Shown here piece after piece: positions 49,891 to 58,628 of a stretch of DNA of 64,000 bases. Under the pieces are notes generated by a model. That model ran no database searches. It saw only the letters and a program-made list of their open reading frames with translations, and was not told the origin of the DNA. Source of the stretch: Haloplanus salinus (GTDB lineage: Archaea > Halobacteriota > Halobacteria > Halobacteriales > Haloferacaceae); NCBI RefSeq assembly GCF_003336245.1, contig NZ_QPHM01000001.1:2050113-2114112 (forward strand), given 5' to 3'. Position numbers and translations under genes: made by a program. How positions within the stretch are numbered: position 1 is the first letter of the stretch; the number at the start of each line of letters is the position of its first letter.

Positions 49891-49910
49891 TGGATGGGCC
49901 AACGCGGATT
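49891..49910. repeat. Right attachment site within tRNA-Ile
   Basis: The 20-bp core TGGATGGGCCAACGCGGATT covers the last 16 nt of the tRNA-Ile gene plus 4 flanking bases. Integration restores a complete tRNA. Confidence 0.88.
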
Positions 49911-49968
49911 TGAACCGCGGACCTCCCGGTTATCAGCCGAGCGCTCAACCTGACTGAGCTATTGGCCC
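49895..49968 (-). tRNA. tRNA-Ile (GAT anticodon)
   Basis: Reading the minus strand from 49968: acceptor GGGCCAA pairs with TTGGCCC, D arm GCTC/GAGC, anticodon loop CTGATAA with GAT, T arm GCGG-TTCAAAT-CCGC. Discriminator A; CCA not encoded. It is the target of the integrated element. Confidence 0.95.
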
Positions 49969-50047
49969 AGGCGAGCGCATCAGTTGCTTGCGCAGTCGGT
50001 CGTTTAAGAGTTTCTTTTCGGTTCCCGTCGGACGTGTCACACCACGG

Positions 50048-50539
50048 TTACTCGTCGTCGACGCGGTACGAACTCCCGTCCACGTCGTAGACGTCGTCGT
50101 CGTAAGCGTCGTCCTCGTTCGGGAACCCGCCGGTGTAGACGGTGCCGGTGACGAACCCGCCGGTTCTCTTGTCGAGGTACGGGCCGACCACGAACCGTTC
50201 CAGCCCGGCCCGGATCGGTGCCCGGGTCAGCGGAACGCCGACGAGGAAGCCGATGGCGTCGGTGACGAGGCCGGGCGTGAGCAGGAAGGCGCCCGCGGCG
50301 ATGAGCAGGCCACCGTCCATGAGTTCCTTCGTCGGCACCTCGCCCGTTGCGAGTTTCTTCTGCAGGCTGCGGATCGTGTGTCGTCCCTCGGCCCGCACCA
50401 GCAACATGCCGATCAAGCCGGTGAGGACGACCAGGGCGACGGTCGCCGGGGCGCCGATGCTGTCGGCGACGACGACGAGGAATAGGGCGTCGGCGAGGGG
50501 GATGAGCAACAGGAGTGCGAAGACCCAGCGCAGGCGCAT
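50048..50539 (-). CDS. fxsA: FxsA family membrane protein
   Basis: The 163-residue protein has the FxsA layout: a first helix (WVFALLLLIPLADALFLVVVA), a second (GAPATVALVVLTGLIGMLLVRAEG), and LLIAAGAFLLTPGLVTDAIGFLVGVPLTR. The tail is acidic. E. coli FxsA relieves phage T7 exclusion by F; in archaea its role is not known. ATG 50539 is chosen because the open frame upstream is an Arg-rich shadow. Confidence 0.88.
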   Translation of the reverse strand: MRLRWVFALLLLIPLADALFLVVVADSIGAPATVALVVLTGLIGMLLVRAEGRHTIRSLQKKLATGEVPTKELMDGGLLIAAGAFLLTPGLVTDAIGFLVGVPLTRAPIRAGLERFVVGPYLDKRTGGFVTGTVYTGGFPNEDDAYDDDVYDVDGSSYRVDDE

Positions 50540-50628
50540 ACCCACCGTTACCGGGTGGTTACGGATAGCCCTTTTGACCCGCCGCGCCGGGACGAAGCCC
50601 TTAGGGCCGCCCGCCACCGAGACCCGAT

Positions 50629-52218
50629 ATGACCGACGGGACGCGCGTCGAGTGGCGCGACTGGGGTGAGGCGGCCTTCGAGGAGGCCGGCCGCCGTGGC
50701 GCGCCGGTGTTGCTCGCGTTGACGGCGACGTGGTGTGGGGACTGTCACGAGATGGACGCCCGGACGTACGGCGAGCCGCGGATCGCCGCCAATCTGAACG
50801 ACGGGTTCGTGCCCGTCCGGGTCGACGTGGACCGTCACCCGCGGGTGCGCGAACGCTACAACGTCGGCGGGTTCCCATCGACCGTGTTCTGTACGCCGGA
50901 CGGGAACCGCATCGCGGGCGCGGGCTTTCTCGGCCCGGACGGGATGCGGCAGGTGATCGACCGCGTGCGCGAACGCTGGGACGCGAGCGGGATGGACGCG
51001 GGTCGGGTGCCCCGCGCCCTCGCCGGCGACCCCACGCCCGCGGGCGAGGTGACCGGTCGCATCGAGGAACACCTCGCCGGACAACTCGACGCGCAGTTCG
51101 ACGACGAGTTCGGCGGCTGGGGCGACGCACCGAAGTTCCCGCTCCCCCGGACCGTGGAGTTCGCGCTCAAACGCGACCGGGCGAAGGCGCGACAGACGCT
51201 CGACGCCGTCACCCGCGGCCTGTTCGACGAGGCGGCGGGCGGCTTCTACCGCTACGCCCGGACGCGTGACTGGGGCGATCCGGACCGCGCGAAACTCCTC
51301 GCGGACAACGCGGCGCTGGTGCGTGCGTTCGCCCACGCGTACTGTTACACCGGCGAGGACGCGTACCGTCGCCCGGCCGACCGGACCGTCGAGTACCTGA
51401 TCGACGCGCTCTGGAACGGGTCGGCGTTCGGCGGGAGTCAGGGACCGGGAGCCGACGACGCCGGACCCCGAACCGACCTGACGGCTTACGCCGGCGGGAA
51501 CGCCCTCGCGGTCGACGCGCTCCTCGTTCTCGCCGGCTACACCGACGGCGAACGTCCCCGCGAGTACGCCCGTCGAACCCTCTCGACACTCCGCGAGGAG
51601 TTCGAGGACGACGGGGTGGTGCGTCACTGGGACGGCGAGTCGGCGCCGACGCTCGTCCTCGACGACCAGGTCCACACGGTGGCGGCGGGCGTCCGCGCGG
51701 CGCAGGTGCTCGGCGACGATGACGCGCTGTCGATGGCCCGCCGCGTCGCGGACCGAACCGTCTCGGAACTCGCGGGCGACGACGGCGCCTTCCGCGACGG
51801 GCCGGCCTCCGGACCGGGGCTGCTCGACCGGCCGCTCCGCCCTCTCGACGGCAACGTCGCCATGGCCGACGCCCTCCTCGACCTCGCCGTCCTGACCGGC
51901 GAAACGCGCTACCGCGAGGTGGCTCGTGACGCCGTCGCTGCGTTCGCGGGTGCGTGGGATCGCTTCGGCGTCCAGGTCGCGGGCTACGGGGCCGTCGCGG
52001 CCCGCCTTCGTCACGACCTCCCGACCGTCACCGTCGCGACCGAGGCCGGTTCCGACCTCCACCGGGCGGCCCTCCGGGTCGCGGACCACGAGGCGGTGGT
52101 GGTGCCCGACGCGACGGAGCCGGCCCCCGGGACGGCCGTCGTGGCCGTCGGCGACCGCTCCCGGACGGTGTCGACGCCGGCCGGCCTCGCCGACGCCGTC
52201 GCCGACCTCGCCACGTAA
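50629..52218 (+). CDS. DUF255 thioredoxin-domain protein (YyaL/SSP411-like)
   Basis: The 529-residue protein has an N-terminal thioredoxin-like domain with LLALTATWCGDCHEMDART (CGDC active site), VRVDVDRHPRVRERYNVGGFPSTVF and a C-terminal six-hairpin glycosidase-like part (GGWGDAPKFPLPRTVEFAL, LLADNAALVRAFAHAY, LDGNVAMADALLDLA). Family members (SSP411, YyaL) have no firm function. The domain order is complete but the protein is shorter than the usual 650-700 residues. Confidence 0.87.
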   Translation: MTDGTRVEWRDWGEAAFEEAGRRGAPVLLALTATWCGDCHEMDARTYGEPRIAANLNDGFVPVRVDVDRHPRVRERYNVGGFPSTVFCTPDGNRIAGAGFLGPDGMRQVIDRVRERWDASGMDAGRVPRALAGDPTPAGEVTGRIEEHLAGQLDAQFDDEFGGWGDAPKFPLPRTVEFALKRDRAKARQTLDAVTRGLFDEAAGGFYRYARTRDWGDPDRAKLLADNAALVRAFAHAYCYTGEDAYRRPADRTVEYLIDALWNGSAFGGSQGPGADDAGPRTDLTAYAGGNALAVDALLVLAGYTDGERPREYARRTLSTLREEFEDDGVVRHWDGESAPTLVLDDQVHTVAAGVRAAQVLGDDDALSMARRVADRTVSELAGDDGAFRDGPASGPGLLDRPLRPLDGNVAMADALLDLAVLTGETRYREVARDAVAAFAGAWDRFGVQVAGYGAVAARLRHDLPTVTVATEAGSDLHRAALRVADHEAVVVPDATEPAPGTAVVAVGDRSRTVSTPAGLADAVADLAT

Positions 52219-52267
52219 CCGAGTAAACGGGCGATTCGTTTTTACTGTGGCGGCGCGAGGACGACGT

Positions 52268-53086
52268 ATGGTATCACTTCGCGATCTCGGCCTCTCGGAG
52301 TACGAGTCCCGGACCTATCGTGCGCTCCTCGATCGCGGGCCGGCAACGGCAAAGGAGTTGTCGTCGTCGAGCGGCGTGCCGATGGGTCGCATCTACGACG
52401 TACTCAACGGGCTGGAGGGCAGCGGGCTGGTGCGGAGCCAGGCGGCGAGTCGCCCGAAAAAGTACGTCGCAGTCGAGCCGGACACGGCGCTGGACCGGCT
52501 GGTCGAGACGCGCAAGCGAGAACTCGACCAACAGGCCGAGCGGTACGAGTCGGTCGCCACGGAGCTCGTGAACGACCTCGACGCGGCCGCCCCGGTCGAC
52601 GGACAGTTCTGGACGGCGGCCGTCGGTCCGGAGGAGACGGTCGAACTCCTGCTCGAACGGCTCTCCGCGGCGGACGAGGAGATCCACCACGTCGCGGGAC
52701 CGCCGTCGGCACAGATCGACGTGGACGCGGTCGGCCAGCGGATGCTCGACGCGTTCGCGTCGGCGCTCGACCGGGGGGCTTCGGTGTCGATCCTGATCCA
52801 CCCGGAGCTCGTCGAGACGGTGCCCGACGACCTTCGAGCGAAGTACGCGACCCGACTCGGAGCGCACGAACGCTACGCGAGTCGAACCTCCGCGGCCATC
52901 GACGGCACGTTCACCCTCGTCGACGGCGAGGAGGTGTGTATCGAGGTGCCGAACCCGCTCGACGCCGACGAGGCGTTCGCGCTGATCGACTTCAAGGACG
53001 CGAGCTTCGCGACCGACGTTCGGACCGTCTTCGAGGAACAGTGGGTGGATTCGACGCCGCTGGAGTTCCAGCGGGACGCCCCGTAG
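52268..53086 (+). CDS. TrmB-family transcriptional regulator
   Basis: The 272-residue protein has a TrmB-type wHTH at the N terminus (LRDLGLSEYESRTYRALLDRGPATAKEL, then GVPMGRIYDVLNGLEGSGLV), a helical linker with coiled-coil character (LVETRKRELDQQAERYESV) and a phospholipase D-like C-terminal sensor fold. TrmB proteins control sugar and central metabolism genes. ATG 52268 fits the family start. Target genes are not apparent. Confidence 0.88.
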   Translation: MVSLRDLGLSEYESRTYRALLDRGPATAKELSSSSGVPMGRIYDVLNGLEGSGLVRSQAASRPKKYVAVEPDTALDRLVETRKRELDQQAERYESVATELVNDLDAAAPVDGQFWTAAVGPEETVELLLERLSAADEEIHHVAGPPSAQIDVDAVGQRMLDAFASALDRGASVSILIHPELVETVPDDLRAKYATRLGAHERYASRTSAAIDGTFTLVDGEEVCIEVPNPLDADEAFALIDFKDASFATDVRTVFEEQWVDSTPLEFQRDAP

Positions 53087-54013
53087 TTATCGGCTGACTT
53101 CCTCGCGGAGCGCCTCCAGCGTGAGTTCGCGCTCCGCGTGGGCGTTGTGCTGGTGGATCGACTCGTCGTTCGACTGTTTCATGTGAACCATCGCGTCGCC
53201 CGGCAGGTGGTCGAACTCCTCGACGACCGACTCGGCGAGCGACCGCACGCAGTCCTCGACGAACTTGGCGTTCGCGTGGGCGTGGTAGGTCATGTGGTCC
53301 TCGTCGGGTCGCTTGGCGAGGTTGTAGATTCGGGCGCTCATAGCGTCACGGGCGACGTCGATCACGTCCCGCAGGTCGACGTCCGGCGAGCCGTCGCTCG
53401 TCACGGTGAGGGTGGCGTGGCCGCGCTGGGAGTGGCCGGGTTGGGGCACCCGCTCGAGGAACGCCTCGGTCGTCTCGTCGTCGACGCCGAGGTCGAGAAG
53501 CGTCTCGCGGGCGCGGGACTCCGACATCCCCTGCGAACAGGGACAGACGGTCATCCCGGTGACGCGGGCGCCGATCTCCTCGCGGGTTCCTTCGTCGGTG
53601 GCGACGGCGCCGGCGATGATCGTCGCGGTGTTCTGCGTAGCGAGATCGGAGGCGGGCGTCGACTCACGAGTGATGTAGTCGGCCTCCATCCGCACTTCCG
53701 CTTTCGACGTGTAGTCGTGTTTGTCGAGCAGACGCTCGGCCACGTCGCCGCACACGTCCTCGACGCGGTAGGAGGATTCGGCGACGGCCGCCTCCAGCGT
53801 CTCGTCGATCACCTGCATGTTCCGACTCATGTCGATGCCTTTGCGACCGCTCGGCAGGTCGACGAACACTCGGAACTCCGCCATCAGGACGATCGGCCGC
53901 TTCCCGTCGCGGTCGAGTTTGACGAGCTTCTCGACGCCCGTCACCCCGACCTGACTGAGCCCGACGGTCACGTCGGGCTGACTTGCCTGTACGTCAGGCA
54001 ACTGGTGACTCAT
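53087..54013 (-). CDS. mptA: GTP cyclohydrolase MptA (GTP cyclohydrolase IV/FolE2-like)
   Basis: The 308-residue protein matches the archaeal MptA/FolE2 family: [21 protein letters not shown] at the start, [14 protein letters not shown] with the conserved cysteine, [12 protein letters not shown] and [13 protein letters not shown]. It converts GTP to a dihydroneopterin phosphate for pterin (folate or methanopterin) and likely archaeosine synthesis, with Fe(II) as cofactor. The gene is tail-to-tail with the TrmB gene. Confidence 0.93.
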   Translation of the reverse strand: MSHQLPDVQASQPDVTVGLSQVGVTGVEKLVKLDRDGKRPIVLMAEFRVFVDLPSGRKGIDMSRNMQVIDETLEAAVAESSYRVEDVCGDVAERLLDKHDYTSKAEVRMEADYITRESTPASDLATQNTATIIAGAVATDEGTREEIGARVTGMTVCPCSQGMSESRARETLLDLGVDDETTEAFLERVPQPGHSQRGHATLTVTSDGSPDVDLRDVIDVARDAMSARIYNLAKRPDEDHMTYHAHANAKFVEDCVRSLAESVVEEFDHLPGDAMVHMKQSNDESIHQHNAHAERELTLEALREEVSR

Positions 54014-54139
54014 CGACTATCGGCAAGGCCCGGCTGCGATTAGGGCTTTCGGTCCTGCGAGTATCGGTGTCGAACGTTCATTCTCAGCCCGTAGGAACGG
54101 GGGAATCGATTACGACAACTGAGTGACTAGTTACCCGGG

Positions 54140-54625
54140 ATGACGGTCGATAACCTCACCGACTACGGGATGTATCGGATGGACGACGCGGAGATTCGTG
54201 GGTTTCTGTCGAGTCAGGGCGTGGGCGTGCTTGGGCTGCCGGCGGACGGGGCGCCCAGCCTCCGGCCCATGTCGTTCGGCTACGACGGCGACGACACGGT
54301 GTATATGCTCTACGTCGTCGGCGGGGAGAGTCGAAAAGCGGAACTGAGCGACCGAGCGACGGCGGCGCGGTTCCTAGTCTACAGCGCGGAGACGGCGTTC
54401 AACTGGCGGAGCGTACTACTGACGGGTCGAATCGAGCGCGTGGCCGACGCGGAACTGGAGTCGCTTCCGGACCGCGTCGAACTGCCGTGGCAACCGGACC
54501 TGTTTCGCCGGGCCGTCGCCGAGGAGCGGACGGCGCTGTACCGGTTCGACGTCACGGATCGCAGCGGGATCAAACATCTCGGACTGCCGCCGGCGTTCGA
54601 GGCGGCCGACGAGGACGACGCGTAG
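54140..54625 (+). CDS. Pyridoxamine 5'-phosphate oxidase-like flavin protein
   Basis: The 161-residue protein shows the PNPOx-like split barrel: FLSSQGVGVLGLPADGAPSLRPMSFGYDGD near the start and WRSVLLTGRIERVAD in the middle. Such haloarchaeal proteins probably bind FMN or F420; the substrate is not known. It is a single gene. Confidence 0.8.
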   Translation: MTVDNLTDYGMYRMDDAEIRGFLSSQGVGVLGLPADGAPSLRPMSFGYDGDDTVYMLYVVGGESRKAELSDRATAARFLVYSAETAFNWRSVLLTGRIERVADAELESLPDRVELPWQPDLFRRAVAEERTALYRFDVTDRSGIKHLGLPPAFEAADEDDA

Positions 54626-54900
54626 CCGCCGGAGGGGCGACCAGCGCGGCCGTCGAGGCCGCCGTCGGCGGCGGATGCCGATGATCGCCACACTGGATGG
54701 CCGTCGTTCGTCGATATCGAGCGCCTGGATCCGTCCCCGGCATTTATGTGAGCACTGAAACATCCGTACGTAGTGTGGAACCTCATCACATAGGGCCGTG
54801 TAACCATGCGACGGAATAACAGTTTACGAGGGAGCGTAGACCGGTCGAGAAGACACGATGCCGGGTCGACTGCCGCAGCCACGGGTCCGGGGCGGGTGCC
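54626..54900. other. Promoter region before the transhydrogenase operon
   Basis: This 275-bp gap contains an AT-richer stretch (GGAATAACAGTTTACG near 54823-54838) that may carry the pntAA promoter, and another near 54744-54791. No gene is recognised. Confidence 0.4.
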
Positions 54901-56103
54901 ATGATCGTCGGCGTCCCGGACGAGACGGCGACCGACGAGACGCGCGTCGCGCTCACGCCGCCGGTGGCGGAGAAGTTGGTCGAGCGGGACGTGGAGGTGT
55001 GTGTCGCAAGCGGCGCCGGCGAAGGATCGGACTGGGCGGACGACGACTACCGGGACGTGGGCTGTGACGTGATCGACGACCGCGAGGCGGTGTTCGAACG
55101 CGCCGACGTGATCTGTCAGGTCCGCGGGCTGGCGGCGAACGAGGGGGAGCCGATGGACCCCTACTACGAGGGTCAGATCGTCGTCGGGACGCTCGGTCCC
55201 TTCGACCTCGCGGACGAGTCGTACGACGCACTCGCCGACCGACGGGTGAGCGCGTTCGCGTTGGAACTCATGCCGCGGATCAGCCGCGCCCAGAGCATGG
55301 ACGTGCTCTCCTCGATGGCGAGCATCGGCGGTTACAAGGCGACGTTGGTCGCGGCCGAGCAGTTGCCCAAACTGTTCCCGCTAGAGATGACCGCGGCGGG
55401 CACCGTCCGGCCGGCGGAGGTGTTCGTCATCGGCGCGGGTGTCGCGGGCTTGAAAGCCATCGCGACGGCCGAGCGCCTCGGCGCCTCGGTGAGAGGCTAC
55501 GACATCCGCCTGGAGGTGAAACAGGAAGTCGAGAGCCTCGGCGCCGACTTCGTCGAACTCGACCTCGAAACCGAGGGCTCGGGCGACGACGAGGGGTACG
55601 CCGTCGAGATGGGCGAGGAGTTCTACGAACAACAGCGCAAGGAACTGGGCCGGGTCGTGCCCGAATCGGACGTCGTGATCACGACGGCGGCCATCCCCGG
55701 CGCGCCCGCGCCCGAACTCGTCTCGGCCGAGATGATCGAGGGGATGGACGACGGGTCGGTGATCGTCGACCTCTCGGCGCCGACGGGCGGTAACTGCGAG
55801 CCCACGGTGGCCGGCGAGACGGTCGAACACGAGGGTGTCACCGTCTTCGGCCCCACCAACCTCCCGGCGACCGTCGCCCACACCGCGAGCCAACTGTTCG
55901 CCAACAACCTGTACAACTTCCTCGATCACCTGCTCGACGAGGGCGAACTCGACCTCGACACGGACGACGAAATCGTCGACTCGACGCTACTCACACACGA
56001 TGGACGGATACGACGCCCCCACGAAGACGGCGGTGAAGAGCCGGCCGACGACGAGACCGACGACGGCGACGCCGAACCGGCGGAGGGTGAAGCCGATGCG
56101 TGA
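54901..56103 (+). CDS. pntAA: NAD(P) transhydrogenase alpha subunit, NAD-binding part
   Basis: The 400-residue protein is domain I of proton-translocating transhydrogenase. It has the alanine dehydrogenase/PNT N terminus (VGVPDETATDETRVALTPP), SRAQSMDVLSSMASIGGYKA, the NAD-binding fold VFVIGAGVAGLKAIATAERLGASVRGYDIR, and VITTAAIPGAPAPELV. It exchanges hydride between NAD(H) and NADP(H). It is first in a three-gene operon (9 and 3 bp gaps). A long acidic tail follows residue 370. Confidence 0.95.
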   Translation: MIVGVPDETATDETRVALTPPVAEKLVERDVEVCVASGAGEGSDWADDDYRDVGCDVIDDREAVFERADVICQVRGLAANEGEPMDPYYEGQIVVGTLGPFDLADESYDALADRRVSAFALELMPRISRAQSMDVLSSMASIGGYKATLVAAEQLPKLFPLEMTAAGTVRPAEVFVIGAGVAGLKAIATAERLGASVRGYDIRLEVKQEVESLGADFVELDLETEGSGDDEGYAVEMGEEFYEQQRKELGRVVPESDVVITTAAIPGAPAPELVSAEMIEGMDDGSVIVDLSAPTGGNCEPTVAGETVEHEGVTVFGPTNLPATVAHTASQLFANNLYNFLDHLLDEGELDLDTDDEIVDSTLLTHDGRIRRPHEDGGEEPADDETDDGDAEPAEGEADA

Positions 56104-56112
56104 GGGCGAGCC

Positions 56113-56409
56113 ATGACGTTCGTCCAGAACCTGACGTTTTTCGTCCTCGCCGCGTTCGTCGGCTACGAGATCATCACGAAGATCCCGACCAACCTCCATA
56201 CGCCCCTGATGTCCGGCGCGAACGCCATCTCGGGCATCACGCTCATCGGGTCGGTCGTCGTGGCGGGATCGGGGTCGACGACGCTCGCGACGGCGCTCGG
56301 TTTCCTCGCGGTCGTTATGGCGACGGTCAACGTCGTCGGCGGCTACCTCGTGACCAACAGCATGCTCGAGCAGTTCCGGAGCGGGGACGACCGCCGGGGG
56401 AGGGACTGA
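56113..56409 (+). CDS. pntAB: NAD(P) transhydrogenase alpha subunit, membrane part
   Basis: The 98-residue membrane protein is the small domain II piece of the transhydrogenase: YEIITKIPTNLHTPLMSGANAISGI and three hydrophobic segments. The split of the alpha subunit into two genes is common. The 3-bp gap to pntB shows cotranscription. Confidence 0.94.
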   Translation: MTFVQNLTFFVLAAFVGYEIITKIPTNLHTPLMSGANAISGITLIGSVVVAGSGSTTLATALGFLAVVMATVNVVGGYLVTNSMLEQFRSGDDRRGRD

Positions 56410-56412
56410 CCG

Positions 56413-57852
56413 ATGACGGCCATCCTCGGCGGCCTCCCCGCCTCCGTCCTCGCGTTCGTCTACCTCGTCGCGGGCGTCCTCTTCATCCAGGGCCTGCGCG
56501 ACATGACACACCCGCGGACGGCGCCGCGCGGTAACCTCATCTCCGCCGGCGGGATGGCGCTCGCGGTGGGTGTGACGGTCCTCGTGACCGACATCCTCTC
56601 GCCGATCCTGCTGTTCGCCGGCTTGCTGGTCGGCGGCGCCGTCGGCGTTTGGCTGGCGGCGACGGTAGAGACGACGGAGATGCCACAACTCGTCGGCCTG
56701 TTCAACGGCTTCGGCGGCGGCGCCTCGGCCCTGGTGGCCGGCGCCGAACTGATCGACATGTTCGGCACCGGCTCGTTCCAGATCGGCGTCACCGCGACGG
56801 CCGCGCTCGCGGGCATCATCGGCTCCGTCACCTTCTGGGGGAGCGTGGTCGCCGCCGGCAAACTCCACGGCGTCGTCGACGACTCCGCGGTCCGGTACAG
56901 CGGCGAACAGGCCGTCAAGGCGCTGTTCCTGATCGCCGCCGTCCTCGCCGGGGCGCATCTCGTCACCCGCCCGAACCTGCTCGGCGCAGTGCCGCTCGCC
57001 GGCTGGGTGCCCTCGTACTGGGTGCTCGTCGCCGCCGCGTCGATTCTCGGCGTGCTGTTGGTGGTCCCCATCGGCGGCGCGGACATGCCCGTCGTCATCG
57101 CCCTGCTCAACTCCTACTCGGGGCTGGCGGCCGCGACGACGGGCTTCGTCCTCGACAACTCCGTGCTGATCATCGCGGGGACGCTCGTCGGCGCCTCGGG
57201 ACTGATCCTCACCGTCATCATGTGCGAGTCGATGAACCGGTCGCTCGCGAACGTCTTCTTCGGCGGTCTCGGCGAGACGAGCGAGGGCGACGAGGAGATG
57301 GAGGACATCTACGAGGGCAACATCACCACCACCTCCCCGGAGGAGGTGGAGATGACCCTCGACGTGGCCGACCGCGTGGTCATCGTTCCCGGCTACGGCA
57401 TGGCGGTCGCACAGGCCCAACACGCCGTGGCCGAACTGGCCGAACTGCTGGAAGGGGAGGGCGTCGACGTGGAGTTCGGTATCCACCCCGTCGCCGGCCG
57501 CATGCCCGGTCACATGAACGTCCTCCTCGCGGAGGCCGACGTTCCCTACGAGAAACTCCGTGATCTGGAGGAGATCAATCCGACGTTCTCCCAGACGGAC
57601 GTGGTCATCGTCATCGGCGCCAACGACGTGGTGAACCCGTCGGCCAACGACGCCGGCTCCGGCCCCCTCGCCGGCATGCCCGTCCTCAACGTCGGCGAGG
57701 CGCGGACGGTCATCGTCAACAAGCGGAGCCTCAGCCCCGGCTTCTCCGGGGTCCCCAACCCGCTCTTCGCACAGGACAACACGAACATGCTGTTCGGCGA
57801 CGGCAAGGAGATGATGCAGGAACTGGTGAACATCTACAAGGAGAACCACTGA
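56413..57852 (+). CDS. pntB: NAD(P) transhydrogenase beta subunit
   Basis: The 479-residue protein has eight or nine membrane segments and a C-terminal NADP-binding domain III with VVIVPGYGMAVAQAQHAVAEL, GIHPVAGRMPGHMNVLLAEA, VIGANDVVNPSA and MLFGDGKEMMQELV. It couples hydride transfer to proton flow and supplies NADPH. The order pntAA-pntAB-pntB is complete. Confidence 0.96.
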   Translation: MTAILGGLPASVLAFVYLVAGVLFIQGLRDMTHPRTAPRGNLISAGGMALAVGVTVLVTDILSPILLFAGLLVGGAVGVWLAATVETTEMPQLVGLFNGFGGGASALVAGAELIDMFGTGSFQIGVTATAALAGIIGSVTFWGSVVAAGKLHGVVDDSAVRYSGEQAVKALFLIAAVLAGAHLVTRPNLLGAVPLAGWVPSYWVLVAAASILGVLLVVPIGGADMPVVIALLNSYSGLAAATTGFVLDNSVLIIAGTLVGASGLILTVIMCESMNRSLANVFFGGLGETSEGDEEMEDIYEGNITTTSPEEVEMTLDVADRVVIVPGYGMAVAQAQHAVAELAELLEGEGVDVEFGIHPVAGRMPGHMNVLLAEADVPYEKLRDLEEINPTFSQTDVVIVIGANDVVNPSANDAGSGPLAGMPVLNVGEARTVIVNKRSLSPGFSGVPNPLFAQDNTNMLFGDGKEMMQELVNIYKENH

Positions 57853-57867
57853 TCGGGCGTGGCGTAC

Positions 57868-57892
57868 GGGGCGGGGCGGGGCGGGGCGGGGC
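57868..57892 (+). repeat. (GGGGC)5 tract after pntB
   Basis: Five GGGGC units follow 15 bp after the pntB stop. Four or more G-runs could fold as a G-quadruplex in DNA or mRNA. It is the only such tract noticed in the window. Confidence 0.8.
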
Positions 57893-57923
57893 GATACCGC
57901 TCCCGGCGAATTCTGCGAAACCT

Positions 57924-57942
57924 TTATCATTCATAATGATAA
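57924..57942. promoter_or_regulatory. Inverted repeat at the promoter of a small gene
   Basis: TTATCATT-CAT-AATGATAA is a perfect 8-bp inverted repeat 10 bp before the ATG at 57953. It overlaps the likely TATA and transcription start. It is a strong operator candidate; the factor is unknown. Confidence 0.6.
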
Positions 57943-57952
57943 CCGTTACCAC

Positions 57953-58165
57953 ATGACATTCCCTGCCGACTCGGAGTACGACGTGACGGGAACGGATACG
58001 ATGCCGGAGACGGCTCGAGTGCGTCACTTCGACGAACTCGACGACTCGGCACAGGAGTATCTGTTCAACGTCGCGGCGGGGGCATCGCCGCGGGACCCGG
58101 GTACCCTCTCCGGGCTGAACGAGGGCGACGTCGTCGTCTTCACCGACTACTACCACATCAAGTAA
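57953..58165 (+). CDS. Small acidic haloarchaeal protein
   Basis: The 70-residue protein has a middle RVRHFDELDDSAQEYLFNVA helix and ends LNEGDVVVFTDYYHIK. Similar short proteins are widespread in haloarchaea (DUF7979-like), function unknown. It is soluble. It is controlled by a promoter with a perfect inverted repeat. Confidence 0.7.
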   Translation: MTFPADSEYDVTGTDTMPETARVRHFDELDDSAQEYLFNVAAGASPRDPGTLSGLNEGDVVVFTDYYHIK

Positions 58166-58219
58166 CGGCGGCGTCGCCCGGACCGAAGCCGTTTTGTCCG
58201 GTCCGGCGGTAGGTCGCGT

Positions 58220-58627
58220 ATGGATAGCGGCGGGACGATGACGCTCGCGTTCGAGTTCGAGGCGCTCCAAGCCCTCGCCGATCCGAACGCGGTGTTCGAC
58301 GGCGCCCGGCAGTGGACCGAGTACGTGGGCGTCCTGAGCGACGAACCGACGTACGTCGTCACTAACTTCACGCGCAAGCGACGCCTCCGGCAGGACTTCT
58401 TCTCGGGTCCGCGGGGCGTCGACGAGAGCCTCGACAACGTCCGCGACCAGTTCGACACCGACCGCCACGTCTTCATCGGGACGAGCGAGGACGACCGCGA
58501 GACGGCCGAGCGACACGGCTGGGAGTATCTCTCCATCGAGGAGGCGGCGGAGTTCGCGGAGTGGGAGTTGAGCGAGGACTCCAAAGAGGATCCGTTCGAG
58601 GGCGAGACGCGGGACGACTGGCCCTAA
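58220..58627 (+). CDS. DUF7124-type haloarchaeal protein
   Basis: The 135-residue protein reads MTLAFEFEALQALADPNAVF after a short leader; the middle YVGVLSDEPTYVVTNFTRKRRLRQDFF and ERHGWEYLSIEEAAEFAEWEL are conserved-looking. I recall it as a haloarchaeal DUF7124 type; function unknown. Start 58220 or the internal ATG 58238. Confidence 0.7.
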   Translation: MDSGGTMTLAFEFEALQALADPNAVFDGARQWTEYVGVLSDEPTYVVTNFTRKRRLRQDFFSGPRGVDESLDNVRDQFDTDRHVFIGTSEDDRETAERHGWEYLSIEEAAEFAEWELSEDSKEDPFEGETRDDWP

Positions 58628-58628
58628 C

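Larger units (their letters stand above)
41929..49910. mobile_element. 8-kb integrated element at tRNA-Ile(GAT)
   Basis: The element is flanked by a perfect 20-bp direct repeat (TGGATGGGCCAACGCGGATT) at 41929-41948 and 49891-49910; the right copy is the 3' end of an intact tRNA-Ile. It encodes a tyrosine integrase next to the left end, a helicase, a repressor and accessory genes, and is visibly AT-richer than the flanks. No capsid or ATPase-type packaging gene is recognised, so it may be a plasmid-like or satellite element. Confidence 0.88.

Noticed and set aside
55987-57930. Long minus-strand frame opposite pntAB-pntB
   Set aside because: Antisense shadow of the transhydrogenase genes, with Asp/His/Arg-rich composition.
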